The notes: generated by a model not told the origin, from the sequence alone. Counted from the stretch's first letter, positions 32,036 to 45,018 are shown. The stretch is DNA of 64,000 nucleotides from Aphanomyces cochlioides (GCA_019828595.1 JAHQRK010000004.1:3906001-3970000); one strand, 5' to 3'. Program-made: numbers and translations.

Positions 32036-33635
32036 ACCGCTTGAAGAGGTAGGAGCCCCACAGGAAGCGTGGCTCCAACTTGGTCATGACGTCGAAGATC
32101 AGGCGCTCTTCGTCTTGATCTTGAAGGCCTTGAGGGATGTCCATGAAAAATCCGCCGAGGACGTGCGGAACGTTCATCGTGAAGTGTTGGGACGAGCCAT
32201 CTCGAGCGACTTGAATCTTAAACGCGATGCCTCGCAGCTTCGTCATCGCTTCGTGAGAGGCAACACCCCACTTGAGCATGCGGTTCGGGATGTCCTTCTC
32301 GCATCTCACAATGTCAGCAATCGCAGTGTCGAGGCCGAGGGCTTGGTTGTCGAAAAGGATCGATGCCATGGCAGCTGAAACATCGATGGTCTTCGTGTGT
32401 GCACCCGTGGGCATCTGCAACCAGCCGACGATGCCGCGCGCCGAGTGCTTCTGGATCGGGAGGGTGTCTTCAAACGTGAGGGTTCCAGCAGCACGCTTGC
32501 GAAGGAGGGGTTCGAGTTCCTCCATCGTGGGCTGATAAGGAGCAACGTCCTTGGTCTTGATGGCCTTGGCAGACTGAGACCGCTGTTGCGCTTGGAAGGC
32601 CCATACGTCGTTGGGGGCCTGGCGGTTGTTGGGTTGGCCACGGCCAGGTGTCTGGGCTCCGCCAGATTGAGAAATGTTTTCCAAATGCGATCCGGGTGAA
32701 GCCTGAGACGATGGCTGGCGGACTGAGTGAGAGTCCGAGTCGTGCGTCAGACCAACACTCAAGCGTGCGTCAGAGGCTTGGTCTTGTCCGGACCCTGTCC
32801 CATGGTGGACAGAGTCACACGTTTGACCTTCACTCGCGTTGGACTTCGAGAAGCTTCCATGGGTGACTTGGTCTTGAGTATTCCCATGACCAACACTGGC
32901 CACAGGGTTGTTCGCGATTGTTCCAGATCTTGCCCGATGATTCTTCGAGAAGAGACCATCACTCATGGAGCGACTAGTCTCGATGGGATCTTGACCTGTC
33001 GCCAGAGTGGACTTGTCGCTCGGGGGATTCTTCGAGAAGGGACCTTCACTCAGGGATGGACTGTTCTCGAATCTTCCTTGACATGTCGTCATGTTGACGT
33101 CGGTGCTTGAGCGAGTCTTCGAGAAGCCACTATCACTCGTCGAGAGAACATTCTCGAAAGGAACAGAACCCAACGGAGTCTTGCCAGGCAAGCCACCATC
33201 ACTCACGATGGACGTGGTTGATGGAGATTCTTCGGGCAAGGTCGTTGACGTCATGAGCACATCTTCCGAGGTTGGAACGCCGTCTTGCCAGGCTTCGTCG
33301 CAAGTGTCAGAGGTCGTTGGATCATTCGCGGGATCGCAAGCCTTCGTCGAGCGAGTCACAGGCAAGGGTTCAAAACGGCGCGGTTTCGAAGGGGTTGCAC
33401 GTTGACGTGGAAACGGAACGCGCGTTGGAGTAGGGAGCGGATTCGTAGACGCGTCATGATGCGAAGCGTTGGAAGCATCGTCGACGTCCTCTTCCAACGA
33501 CGACGCCATGTCGGTATCGCTTGGGGATGGGTCAGCAACGACGATGACGTCCATATCGCTGGGGCTGGACGCCGAGGGAGAGAACGCGGAGGAGCAAGAT
33601 GGGGCACGAGGGTTGGTCGAGCGGGTAGCAACCAT
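32004..33635 (-). CDS. Family A ORF1 region, first frame segment (low-complexity N-terminus)
   Basis: 543 aa from the first ATG (33635). The first ~330 residues are Ser/Thr/Pro/Asp-rich and probably disordered, with at least four degenerate repeats marked by an F-S-K motif (GFSK, PFSK, LFSK, SFSK) roughly 30-45 residues apart. The last ~170 residues are more ordered and include a conserved-looking DEERLIFDVMTKLEPRFLWG near the end. By position this is ORF1, the RNA-binding partner of ORF2. Only 52 nt precede the ATG in the element. Confidence 0.68.
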   Translation of the reverse strand: MVATRSTNPRAPSCSSAFSPSASSPSDMDVIVVADPSPSDTDMASSLEEDVDDASNASHHDASTNPLPTPTRVPFPRQRATPSKPRRFEPLPVTRSTKACDPANDPTTSDTCDEAWQDGVPTSEDVLMTSTTLPEESPSTTSIVSDGGLPGKTPLGSVPFENVLSTSDSGFSKTRSSTDVNMTTCQGRFENSPSLSEGPFSKNPPSDKSTLATGQDPIETSRSMSDGLFSKNHRARSGTIANNPVASVGHGNTQDQVTHGSFSKSNASEGQTCDSVHHGTGSGQDQASDARLSVGLTHDSDSHSVRQPSSQASPGSHLENISQSGGAQTPGRGQPNNRQAPNDVWAFQAQQRSQSAKAIKTKDVAPYQPTMEELEPLLRKRAAGTLTFEDTLPIQKHSARGIVGWLQMPTGAHTKTIDVSAAMASILFDNQALGLDTAIADIVRCEKDIPNRMLKWGVASHEAMTKLRGIAFKIQVARDGSSQHFTMNVPHVLGGFFMDIPQGLQDQDEERLIFDVMTKLEPRFLWGSYLFKRYGELSVPPLL

Positions 33636-33687
33636 ATTGTCAGATAGCGTAGAGTGGTACTGCGGGGTAGCTGGCAAATTGGAAACT

Positions 33688-33735
<48 letters not shown>

Positions 33736-33760
33736 ACTGGTTCGATCCCGGTTCGTGGCA
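33688..33760 (+). tRNA. tRNA-Phe(GAA): tRNA-Phe (GAA)
   Basis: Canonical sequence, head to head with the 5' end of A8. Confidence 0.98.
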
Positions 33761-34811
33761 TTGTTTTCACCACCACGCCTGCTTTTTCATTCACAACATC
33801 GCACCCTTCTTTTACACCACGGAGCGCACTTACACGCGCACACACTAACACATTGGACTTGTCCATTTCATTCACAACTCACACACCAACATAACCATGG
33901 ACTGCACCTTTTACACTGCCATTCAAATTGCAAAGACAAAACACAGCATCCACGCACAGAATGCGATGCCATACATTCCTCCAAAGTCTCACGCCCAAGC
34001 TTGTCTCGCTCCTCTCTCAACGATCGAATGAAGCACAACTCATTCTCATGTCTTACTCTCGACAGCACACACAACCAAAATGGCGTCTAAGCAAGACGTT
34101 GATGTTTTCAGCGACAATACACATTACAAGGCGATGGCTTCCTTCAGGACAGCACACACTTAACAATCATACGCGGAGGAGTTCCATCATGTAGAGGCCA
34201 TGCATCATATGCTGGACGTCGTATCGTGTTCTCTTCAAAGAGCTATGAATAGAAAGAACGACCCATCCAATGCATGTGAAAGTTGCACGTAATGTGGAGC
34301 AAGCATACGTTGTCCACACTGATTCAAGTTCGACGAGGAGAATACTCTATGCTCCAAAAAGTGCTCTTTTGACGACTTCTCGAGGCGAGGGACAATGACC
34401 CTCGATTTCTGTCAATATTCCGATCTCATTCGAATCCCTCCTGTGGATAGTTCTTTCAACCACACATCGTTTGCTTTCTGAGCTACAAGACTCTAGATAT
34501 TACTGTAGGATGAGTTTTTATGTCATTGCTTTAAAGTATATGTCATAGCATGGGAATCGCCAGAAGAAAGGACCATGACGTGGTTAGCGAAGCATGGGCA
34601 GACGAGTGTATTCCCTGTGATGTGGAAATGAAACGGGATACTTTGTAGTATGGGATGTCAGTTAGTTGACAATGGTGTGTTTGAGTGTGCGTGTTGTTGC
34701 ATAAGCTGAAGGAGGTAGTGTTCAGGGTGTATGGGAGGTGTTGTCAGGTGTGTGTATGTGTGTGGAAGAGGACGTGCGAGTGTGTGTGCATGGTCCTATG
34801 GAAGCATATAC

Positions 34812-34859
<48 letters not shown>

Positions 34860-34884
34860 ACTGGTTCGATCCCGGTTCGTGGCA
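34812..34884 (+). tRNA. tRNA-Phe(GAA): tRNA-Phe (GAA)
   Basis: Canonical sequence, native flanks. Confidence 0.98.
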
Positions 34885-35935
34885 TTGTTTTCACCACCAC
34901 GCCTGCTTTTTCATTCACAACATCGCACCCTTCTTTTACACCACGGAGCGCACTTACACGCGCACACACTAACACATTGGACTTGTCCATTTCATTCACA
35001 ACTCACACACCAACATAACCATGGACTGCACCTTTTACACTGCCATTCAAATTGCAAAGACAAAACACAGCATCCACGCACAGAATGCGATGCCATACAT
35101 TCCTCCAAAGTCTCACGCCCAAGCTTGTCTCGCTCCTCTCTCAACGATCGAATGAAGCACAACTCATTCTCATGTCTTACTCTCGACAGCACACACAACC
35201 AAAATGGCGTCTAAGCAAGACGTTGATGTTTTCAGCGACAATACACATTACAAGGCGATGGCTTCCTTCAGGACAGCACACACTTAACAATCATACGCGG
35301 AGGAGTTCCATCATGTAGAGGCCATGCATCATATGCTGGACGTCGTATCGTGTTCTCTTCAAAGAGCTATGAATAGAAAGAACGACCCATCCAATGCATG
35401 TGAAAGTTGCACGTAATGTGGAGCAAGCATACGTTGTCCACACTGATTCAAGTTCGACGAGGAGAATACTCTATGCTCCAAAAAGTGCTCTTTTGACGAC
35501 TTCTCGAGGCGAGGGACAATGACCCTCGATTTCTGTCAATATTCCGATCTCATTCGAATCCCTCCTGTGGATAGTTCTTTCAACCACACATCGTTTGCTT
35601 TCTGAGCTACAAGACTCTAGATATTACTGTAGGATGAGTTTTTATGTCATTGCTTTAAAGTATATGTCATAGCATGGGAATCGCCAGAAGAAAGGACCAT
35701 GACGTGGTTAGCGAAGCATGGGCAGACGAGTGTATTCCCTGTGATGTGGAAATGAAACGGGATACTTTGTAGTATGGGATGTCAGTTAGTTGACAATGGT
35801 GTGTTTGAGTGTGCGTGTTGTTGCATAAGCTGAAGGAGGTAGTGTTCAGGGTGTATGGGAGGTGTTGTCAGGTGTGTGTATGTGTGTGGAAGAGGACGTG
35901 CGAGTGTGTGTGCATGGTCCTATGGAAGCATATAC

Positions 35936-35983
<48 letters not shown>

Positions 35984-36008
35984 ACTGGTTCGATCCCGGT
36001 TCGTGGCA
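35936..36008 (+). tRNA. tRNA-Phe(GAA): tRNA-Phe (GAA)
   Basis: Canonical sequence, native flanks. Confidence 0.98.
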
Positions 36009-37059
36009 TTGTTTTCACCACCACGCCTGCTTTTTCATTCACAACATCGCACCCTTCTTTTACACCACGGAGCGCACTTACACGCGCACACACTAACACA
36101 TTGGACTTGTCCATTTCATTCACAACTCACACACCAACATAACCATGGACTGCACCTTTTACACTGCCATTCAAATTGCAAAGACAAAACACAGCATCCA
36201 CGCACAGAATGCGATGCCATACATTCCTCCAAAGTCTCACGCCCAAGCTTGTCTCGCTCCTCTCTCAACGATCGAATGAAGCACAACTCATTCTCATGTC
36301 TTACTCTCGACAGCACACACAACCAAAATGGCGTCTAAGCAAGACGTTGATGTTTTCAGCGACAATACACATTACAAGGCGATGGCTTCCTTCAGGACAG
36401 CACACACTTAACAATCATACGCGGAGGAGTTCCATCATGTAGAGGCCATGCATCATATGCTGGACGTCGTATCGTGTTCTCTTCAAAGAGCTATGAATAG
36501 AAAGAACGACCCATCCAATGCATGTGAAAGTTGCACGTAATGTGGAGCAAGCATACGTTGTCCACACTGATTCAAGTTCGACGAGGAGAATACTCTATGC
36601 TCCAAAAAGTGCTCTTTTGACGACTTCTCGAGGCGAGGGACAATGACCCTCGATTTCTGTCAATATTCCGATCTCATTCGAATCCCTCCTGTGGATAGTT
36701 CTTTCAACCACACATCGTTTGCTTTCTGAGCTACAAGACTCTAGATATTACTGTAGGATGAGTTTTTATGTCATTGCTTTAAAGTATATGTCATAGCATG
36801 GGAATCGCCAGAAGAAAGGACCATGACGTGGTTAGCGAAGCATGGGCAGACGAGTGTATTCCCTGTGATGTGGAAATGAAACGGGATACTTTGTAGTATG
36901 GGATGTCAGTTAGTTGACAATGGTGTGTTTGAGTGTGCGTGTTGTTGCATAAGCTGAAGGAGGTAGTGTTCAGGGTGTATGGGAGGTGTTGTCAGGTGTG
37001 TGTATGTGTGTGGAAGAGGACGTGCGAGTGTGTGTGCATGGTCCTATGGAAGCATATAC

Positions 37060-37107
<48 letters not shown>

Positions 37108-37132
37108 ACTGGTTCGATCCCGGTTCGTGGCA
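37060..37132 (+). tRNA. tRNA-Phe(GAA): tRNA-Phe (GAA)
   Basis: Canonical sequence, native flanks. Confidence 0.98.
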
Positions 37133-38183
37133 TTGTTTTCACCACCACGCCTGCTTTTTCATTCACAACATCGCACCCTTCTTTTACACCACGGAGCGCA
37201 CTTACACGCGCACACACTAACACATTGGACTTGTCCATTTCATTCACAACTCACACACCAACATAACCATGGACTGCACCTTTTACACTGCCATTCAAAT
37301 TGCAAAGACAAAACACAGCATCCACGCACAGAATGCGATGCCATACATTCCTCCAAAGTCTCACGCCCAAGCTTGTCTCGCTCCTCTCTCAACGATCGAA
37401 TGAAGCACAACTCATTCTCATGTCTTACTCTCGACAGCACACACAACCAAAATGGCGTCTAAGCAAGACGTTGATGTTTTCAGCGACAATACACATTACA
37501 AGGCGATGGCTTCCTTCAGGACAGCACACACTTAACAATCATACGCGGAGGAGTTCCATCATGTAGAGGCCATGCATCATATGCTGGACGTCGTATCGTG
37601 TTCTCTTCAAAGAGCTATGAATAGAAAGAACGACCCATCCAATGCATGTGAAAGTTGCACGTAATGTGGAGCAAGCATACGTTGTCCACACTGATTCAAG
37701 TTCGACGAGGAGAATACTCTATGCTCCAAAAAGTGCTCTTTTGACGACTTCTCGAGGCGAGGGACAATGACCCTCGATTTCTGTCAATATTCCGATCTCA
37801 TTCGAATCCCTCCTGTGGATAGTTCTTTCAACCACACATCGTTTGCTTTCTGAGCTACAAGACTCTAGATATTACTGTAGGATGAGTTTTTATGTCATTG
37901 CTTTAAAGTATATGTCATAGCATGGGAATCGCCAGAAGAAAGGACCATGACGTGGTTAGCGAAGCATGGGCAGACGAGTGTATTCCCTGTGATGTGGAAA
38001 TGAAACGGGATACTTTGTAGTATGGGATGTCAGTTAGTTGACAATGGTGTGTTTGAGTGTGCGTGTTGTTGCATAAGCTGAAGGAGGTAGTGTTCAGGGT
38101 GTATGGGAGGTGTTGTCAGGTGTGTGTATGTGTGTGGAAGAGGACGTGCGAGTGTGTGTGCATGGTCCTATGGAAGCATATAC

Positions 38184-38231
<48 letters not shown>

Positions 38232-38256
38232 ACTGGTTCGATCCCGGTTCGTGGCA
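38184..38256 (+). tRNA. tRNA-Phe(GAA): tRNA-Phe (GAA)
   Basis: Canonical sequence; its spacer has a 1-nt deletion near 38297. Confidence 0.98.
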
Positions 38257-39306
38257 TTGTTTTCACCACCACGCCTGCTTTTTCATTCACAACATCCACC
38301 CTTCTTTTACACCACGGAGCGCACTTACACGCGCACACACTAACACATTGGACTTGTCCATTTCATTCACAACTCACACACCAACATAACCATGGACTGC
38401 ACCTTTTACACTGCCATTCAAATTGCAAAGACAAAACACAGCATCCACGCACAGAATGCGATGCCATACATTCCTCCAAAGTCTCACGCCCAAGCTTGTC
38501 TCGCTCCTCTCTCAACGATCGAATGAAGCACAACTCATTCTCATGTCTTACTCTCGACAGCACACACAACCAAAATGGCGTCTAAGCAAGACGTTGATGT
38601 TTTCAGCGACAATACACATTACAAGGCGATGGCTTCCTTCAGGACAGCACACACTTAACAATCATACGCGGAGGAGTTCCATCATGTAGAGGCCATGCAT
38701 CATATGCTGGACGTCGTATCGTGTTCTCTTCAAAGAGCTATGAATAGAAAGAACGACCCATCCAATGCATGTGAAAGTTGCACGTAATGTGGAGCAAGCA
38801 TACGTTGTCCACACTGATTCAAGTTCGACGAGGAGAATACTCTATGCTCCAAAAAGTGCTCTTTTGACGACTTCTCGAGGCGAGGGACAATGACCCTCGA
38901 TTTCTGTCAATATTCCGATCTCATTCGAATCCCTCCTGTGGATAGTTCTTTCAACCACACATCGTTTGCTTTCTGAGCTACAAGACTCTAGATATTACTG
39001 TAGGATGAGTTTTTATGTCATTGCTTTAAAGTATATGTCATAGCATGGGAATCGCCAGAAGAAAGGACCATGACGTGGTTAGCGAAGCATGGGCAGACGA
39101 GTGTATTCCCTGTGATGTGGAAATGAAACGGGATACTTTGTAGTATGGGATGTCAGTTAGTTGACAATGGTGTGTTTGAGTGTGCGTGTTGTTGCATAAG
39201 CTGAAGGAGGTAGTGTTCAGGGTGTATGGGAGGTGTTGTCAGGTGTGTGTATGTGTGTGGAAGAGGACGTGCGAGTGTGTGTGCATGGTCCTATGGAAGC
39301 ATATAC

Positions 39307-39354
<48 letters not shown>

Positions 39355-39379
39355 ACTGGTTCGATCCCGGTTCGTGGCA
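39307..39379 (+). tRNA. tRNA-Phe(GAA): tRNA-Phe (GAA)
   Basis: Canonical sequence, native flanks. Confidence 0.98.
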
Positions 39380-40430
39380 TTGTTTTCACCACCACGCCTG
39401 CTTTTTCATTCACAACATCGCACCCTTCTTTTACACCACGGAGCGCACTTACACGCGCACACACTAACACATTGGACTTGTCCATTTCATTCACAACTCA
39501 CACACCAACATAACCATGGACTGCACCTTTTACACTGCCATTCAAATTGCAAAGACAAAACACAGCATCCACGCACAGAATGCGATGCCATACATTCCTC
39601 CAAAGTCTCACGCCCAAGCTTGTCTCGCTCCTCTCTCAACGATCGAATGAAGCACAACTCATTCTCATGTCTTACTCTCGACAGCACACACAACCAAAAT
39701 GGCGTCTAAGCAAGACGTTGATGTTTTCAGCGACAATACACATTACAAGGCGATGGCTTCCTTCAGGACAGCACACACTTAACAATCATACGCGGAGGAG
39801 TTCCATCATGTAGAGGCCATGCATCATATGCTGGACGTCGTATCGTGTTCTCTTCAAAGAGCTATGAATAGAAAGAACGACCCATCCAATGCATGTGAAA
39901 GTTGCACGTAATGTGGAGCAAGCATACGTTGTCCACACTGATTCAAGTTCGACGAGGAGAATACTCTATGCTCCAAAAAGTGCTCTTTTGACGACTTCTC
40001 GAGGCGAGGGACAATGACCCTCGATTTCTGTCAATATTCCGATCTCATTCGAATCCCTCCTGTGGATAGTTCTTTCAACCACACATCGTTTGCTTTCTGA
40101 GCTACAAGACTCTAGATATTACTGTAGGATGAGTTTTTATGTCATTGCTTTAAAGTATATGTCATAGCATGGGAATCGCCAGAAGAAAGGACCATGACGT
40201 GGTTAGCGAAGCATGGGCAGACGAGTGTATTCCCTGTGATGTGGAAATGAAACGGGATACTTTGTAGTATGGGATGTCAGTTAGTTGACAATGGTGTGTT
40301 TGAGTGTGCGTGTTGTTGCATAAGCTGAAGGAGGTAGTGTTCAGGGTGTATGGGAGGTGTTGTCAGGTGTGTGTATGTGTGTGGAAGAGGACGTGCGAGT
40401 GTGTGTGCATGGTCCTATGGAAGCATATAC

Positions 40431-40478
<48 letters not shown>

Positions 40479-40503
40479 ACTGGTTCGATCCCGGTTCGTG
40501 GCA
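40431..40503 (+). tRNA. tRNA-Phe(GAA): tRNA-Phe (GAA)
   Basis: Canonical sequence, native flanks. Confidence 0.98.
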
Positions 40504-41554
40504 TTGTTTTCACCACCACGCCTGCTTTTTCATTCACAACATCGCACCCTTCTTTTACACCACGGAGCGCACTTACACGCGCACACACTAACACATTGGA
40601 CTTGTCCATTTCATTCACAACTCACACACCAACATAACCATGGACTGCACCTTTTACACTGCCATTCAAATTGCAAAGACAAAACACAGCATCCACGCAC
40701 AGAATGCGATGCCATACATTCCTCCAAAGTCTCACGCCCAAGCTTGTCTCGCTCCTCTCTCAACGATCGAATGAAGCACAACTCATTCTCATGTCTTACT
40801 CTCGACAGCACACACAACCAAAATGGCGTCTAAGCAAGACGTTGATGTTTTCAGCGACAATACACATTACAAGGCGATGGCTTCCTTCAGGACAGCACAC
40901 ACTTAACAATCATACGCGGAGGAGTTCCATCATGTAGAGGCCATGCATCATATGCTGGACGTCGTATCGTGTTCTCTTCAAAGAGCTATGAATAGAAAGA
41001 ACGACCCATCCAATGCATGTGAAAGTTGCACGTAATGTGGAGCAAGCATACGTTGTCCACACTGATTCAAGTTCGACGAGGAGAATACTCTATGCTCCAA
41101 AAAGTGCTCTTTTGACGACTTCTCGAGGCGAGGGACAATGACCCTCGATTTCTGTCAATATTCCGATCTCATTCGAATCCCTCCTGTGGATAGTTCTTTC
41201 AACCACACATCGTTTGCTTTCTGAGCTACAAGACTCTAGATATTACTGTAGGATGAGTTTTTATGTCATTGCTTTAAAGTATATGTCATAGCATGGGAAT
41301 CGCCAGAAGAAAGGACCATGACGTGGTTAGCGAAGCATGGGCAGACGAGTGTATTCCCTGTGATGTGGAAATGAAACGGGATACTTTGTAGTATGGGATG
41401 TCAGTTAGTTGACAATGGTGTGTTTGAGTGTGCGTGTTGTTGCATAAGCTGAAGGAGGTAGTGTTCAGGGTGTATGGGAGGTGTTGTCAGGTGTGTGTAT
41501 GTGTGTGGAAGAGGACGTGCGAGTGTGTGTGCATGGTCCTATGGAAGCATATAC

Positions 41555-41602
<48 letters not shown>

Positions 41603-41627
41603 ACTGGTTCGATCCCGGTTCGTGGCA
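41555..41627 (+). tRNA. tRNA-Phe(GAA): tRNA-Phe (GAA)
   Basis: Canonical sequence, native flanks. Confidence 0.98.
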
Positions 41628-42678
41628 TTGTTTTCACCACCACGCCTGCTTTTTCATTCACAACATCGCACCCTTCTTTTACACCACGGAGCGCACTTAC
41701 ACGCGCACACACTAACACATTGGACTTGTCCTTTTCATTCACAACTCACACACCAACATAACCATGGACTGCACCTTTTACACTGCCATTCAAATTGCAA
41801 AGACAAAACACAGCATCCACGCACAGAATGCGATGCCATACATTCCTCCAAAGTCTCACGCCCAAGCTTGTCTCGCTCCTCTCTCAACGATCGAATGAAG
41901 CACAACTCATTCTCATGTCTTACTCTCGACAGCACACACAACCAAAATGGCGTCTAAGCAAGACGTTGATGTTTTCAGCGACAATACACATTACAAGGCG
42001 ATGGCTTCCTTCAGGACAGCACACACTTAACAATCATACGCGGAGGAGTTCCATCATGTAGAGGCCATGCATCATATGCTGGACGTCGTATCGTGTTCTC
42101 TTCAAAGAGCTATGAATAGAAAGAACGACCCATCCAATGCATGTGAAAGTTGCACGTAATGTGGAGCAAGCATACGTTGTCCACACTGATTCAAGTTCGA
42201 CGAGGAGAATACTCTATGCTCCAAAAAGTGCTCTTTTGACGACTTCTCGAGGCGAGGGACAATGACCCTCGATTTCTGTCAATATTCCGATCTCATTCGA
42301 ATCCCTCCTGTGGATAGTTCTTTCAACCACACATCGTTTGCTTTCTGAGCTACAAGACTCTAGATATTACTGTAGGATGAGTTTTTATGTCATTGCTTTA
42401 AAGTATATGTCATAGCATGGGAATCGCCAGAAGAAAGGACCATGACGTGGTTAGCGAAGCATGGGCAGACGAGTGTATTCCCTGTGATGTGGAAATGAAA
42501 CGGGATACTTTGTAGTATGGGATGTCAGTTAGTTGACAATGGTGTGTTTGAGTGTGCGTGTTGTTGCATAAGCTGAAGGAGGTAGTGTTCAGGGTGTATG
42601 GGAGGTGTTGTCAGGTGTGTGTATGTGTGTGGAAGAGGACGTGCGAGTGTGTGTGCATGGTCCTATGGAAGCATATAC

Positions 42679-42726
<48 letters not shown>

Positions 42727-42751
42727 ACTGGTTCGATCCCGGTTCGTGGCA
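42679..42751 (+). tRNA. tRNA-Phe(GAA): tRNA-Phe (GAA)
   Basis: Canonical sequence, native flanks. Confidence 0.98.
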
Positions 42752-43802
42752 TTGTTTTCACCACCACGCCTGCTTTTTCATTCACAACATCGCACCCTTC
42801 TTTTACACCACGGAGCGCACTTACACGCGCACACACTAACACATTGGACTTGTCCATTTCATTCACAACTCACACACCAACATAACCATGGACTGCACCT
42901 TTTACACTGCCATTCAAATTGCAAAGACAAAACACAGCATCCACGCACAGAATGCGATGCCATACATTCCTCCAAAGTCTCACGCCCAAGCTTGTCTCGC
43001 TCCTCTCTCAACGATCGAATGAAGCACAACTCATTCTCATGTCTTACTCTCGACAGCACACACAACCAAAATGGCGTCTAAGCAAGACGTTGATGTTTTC
43101 AGCGACAATACACATTACAAGGCGATGGCTTCCTTCAGGACAGCACACACTTAACAATCATACGCGGAGGAGTTCCATCATGTAGAGGCCATGCATCATA
43201 TGCTGGACGTCGTATCGTGTTCTCTTCAAAGAGCTATGAATAGAAAGAACGACCCATCCAATGCATGTGAAAGTTGCACGTAATGTGGAGCAAGCATACG
43301 TTGTCCACACTGATTCAAGTTCGACGAGGAGAATACTCTATGCTCCAAAAAGTGCTCTTTTGACGACTTCTCGAGGCGAGGGACAATGACCCTCGATTTC
43401 TGTCAATATTCCGATCTCATTCGAATCCCTCCTGTGGATAGTTCTTTCAACCACACATCGTTTGCTTTCTGAGCTACAAGACTCTAGATATTACTGTAGG
43501 ATGAGTTTTTATGTCATTGCTTTAAAGTATATGTCATAGCATGGGAATCGCCAGAAGAAAGGACCATGACGTGGTTAGCGAAGCATGGGCAGACGAGTGT
43601 ATTCCCTGTGATGTGGAAATGAAACGGGATACTTTGTAGTATGGGATGTCAGTTAGTTGACAATGGTGTGTTTGAGTGTGCGTGTTGTTGCATAAGCTGA
43701 AGGAGGTAGTGTTCAGGGTGTATGGGAGGTGTTGTCAGGTGTGTGTATGTGTGTGGAAGAGGACGTGCGAGTGTGTGTGCATGGTCCTATGGAAGCATAT
43801 AC

Positions 43803-43815
43803 GCCGCGATAGCTA

Positions 43816-43850
<35 letters not shown>

Positions 43851-43875
43851 ACTGGTTCGATCCCGGTTCGTGGCA
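43803..43875 (+). tRNA. tRNA-Phe(GAA): tRNA-Phe (GAA), C13A variant
   Basis: One change, C13 to A (TAGCTAAGTTGG). It breaks the last D-stem pair (13-22) and alters the A box beside the insertion point. The anticodon and other arms are intact. Reduced function is likely but not certain. Confidence 0.85.
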
Positions 43876-45018
43876 TTGTTTTCACCACCACGCCTGCTTT
43901 TTCATTCACAACATCGCACCCTTCTTTTACACCACGGAGCGCACTTACACGCGCACACACTAACACATTGGACTTGTCCATTTCATTCACAACTCACACA
44001 CCAACATAACCATGGACTGCACCTTTTACACTGCCATTCAAATTGCAAAGACAAAACACAGCATCCACGCACAGAATGCGATGCCATACATTCCTCCAAA
44101 GTCTCACGCCCAAGCTTGTCTCGCTCCTCTCTCAACGATCGAATGAAGCACAACTCATTCTCATGTCTTACTCTCGACAGCACACACAACCAAAATGGCG
44201 TCTAAGCAAGACGTTGATGTTTTCAGCGACAATACACATTACAAGGCGATGGCTTCCTTCAGGACAGCACACACTTAACAATCATACGCGGAGGAGTTCC
44301 ATCATGTAGAGGCCATGCATCATATGCTGGACGTCGTATCGTGTTCTCTTCAAAGAGCTATGAATAGAAAGAACGACCCATCCAATGCATGTGAAAGTTG
44401 CACGTAATGTGGAGCAAGCATACGTTGTCCACACTGATTCAAGTTCGACGAGGAGAATACTCTATGCTCCAAAAAGTGCTCTTTTGACGACTTCTCGAGG
44501 CGAGGGACAATGACCCTCGATTTCTGTCAATATTCCGATCTCATTCGAATCCCTCCTGTGGATAGTTCTTTCAACCACACATCGTTTGCTTTCTGAGCTA
44601 CAAGACTCTAGATATTACTGTAGGATGAGTTTTTATGTCATTGCTTTAAAGTATATGTCATAGCATGGGAATCGCCAGAAGAAAGGACCATGACGTGGTT
44701 AGCGAAGCATGGGCAGACGAGTGTATTCCCTGTGATGTGGAAATGAAACGGGATACTTTGTAGTATGGGATGTCAGTTAGTTGACAATGGTGTGTTTGAG
44801 TGTGCGTGTTGTTGCATAAGCTGAAGGAGGTAGTGTTCAGGGTGTATGGGAGGTGTTGTCAGGTGTGTGTATGTGTGTGGAAGAGGACGTGCGAGTGTGT
44901 GTGCATGGTCCTATGGAAGCATATACGCCGCGATAGCTCAATGTCAATGGGGAGTCTATTTGTAGTTAATGTAAACTACAAACTAATATTGCCCGAAGGC
45001 TCATCCCATTTCCAACTG

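Larger units (their letters stand above)
26374..33687 (-). mobile_element. A8: family A element, 7,314 bp, apparently near full length
   Basis: The most complete element in the window, between stub 26360-26373 and the intact tRNA at 33688. Sense order: 52-nt 5' leader, ORF1 region in three overlapping frames (33635 to 30648), ORF2 (30685-26531), 157-nt 3' UTR, no poly(A). With no other copy reaching this far 5', full length cannot be proved. A 3'-UTR variant (CAGCATATTTT versus CAGCAGATTTT) groups it with A9 and separates both from A2-A7. Confidence 0.95.
33688..44926 (+). repeat. tRNA-Phe array block, ten uninterrupted units
   Basis: Units start at 33688, 34812, 35936, 37060, 38184, 39307, 40431, 41555, 42679 and 43803. 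The period is 1,124 bp throughout, except for a G lost near 38297. Private single changes include A-to-T at 41732. This is the longest element-free part of the array. Confidence 0.96.

Noticed and set aside
26374..33687. A8 as an LTR retrotransposon or virus-like element
   Set aside because: No terminal repeats, protease-integrase order or RNase H were seen. It has an APE endonuclease before the RT and a target-primed junction structure.
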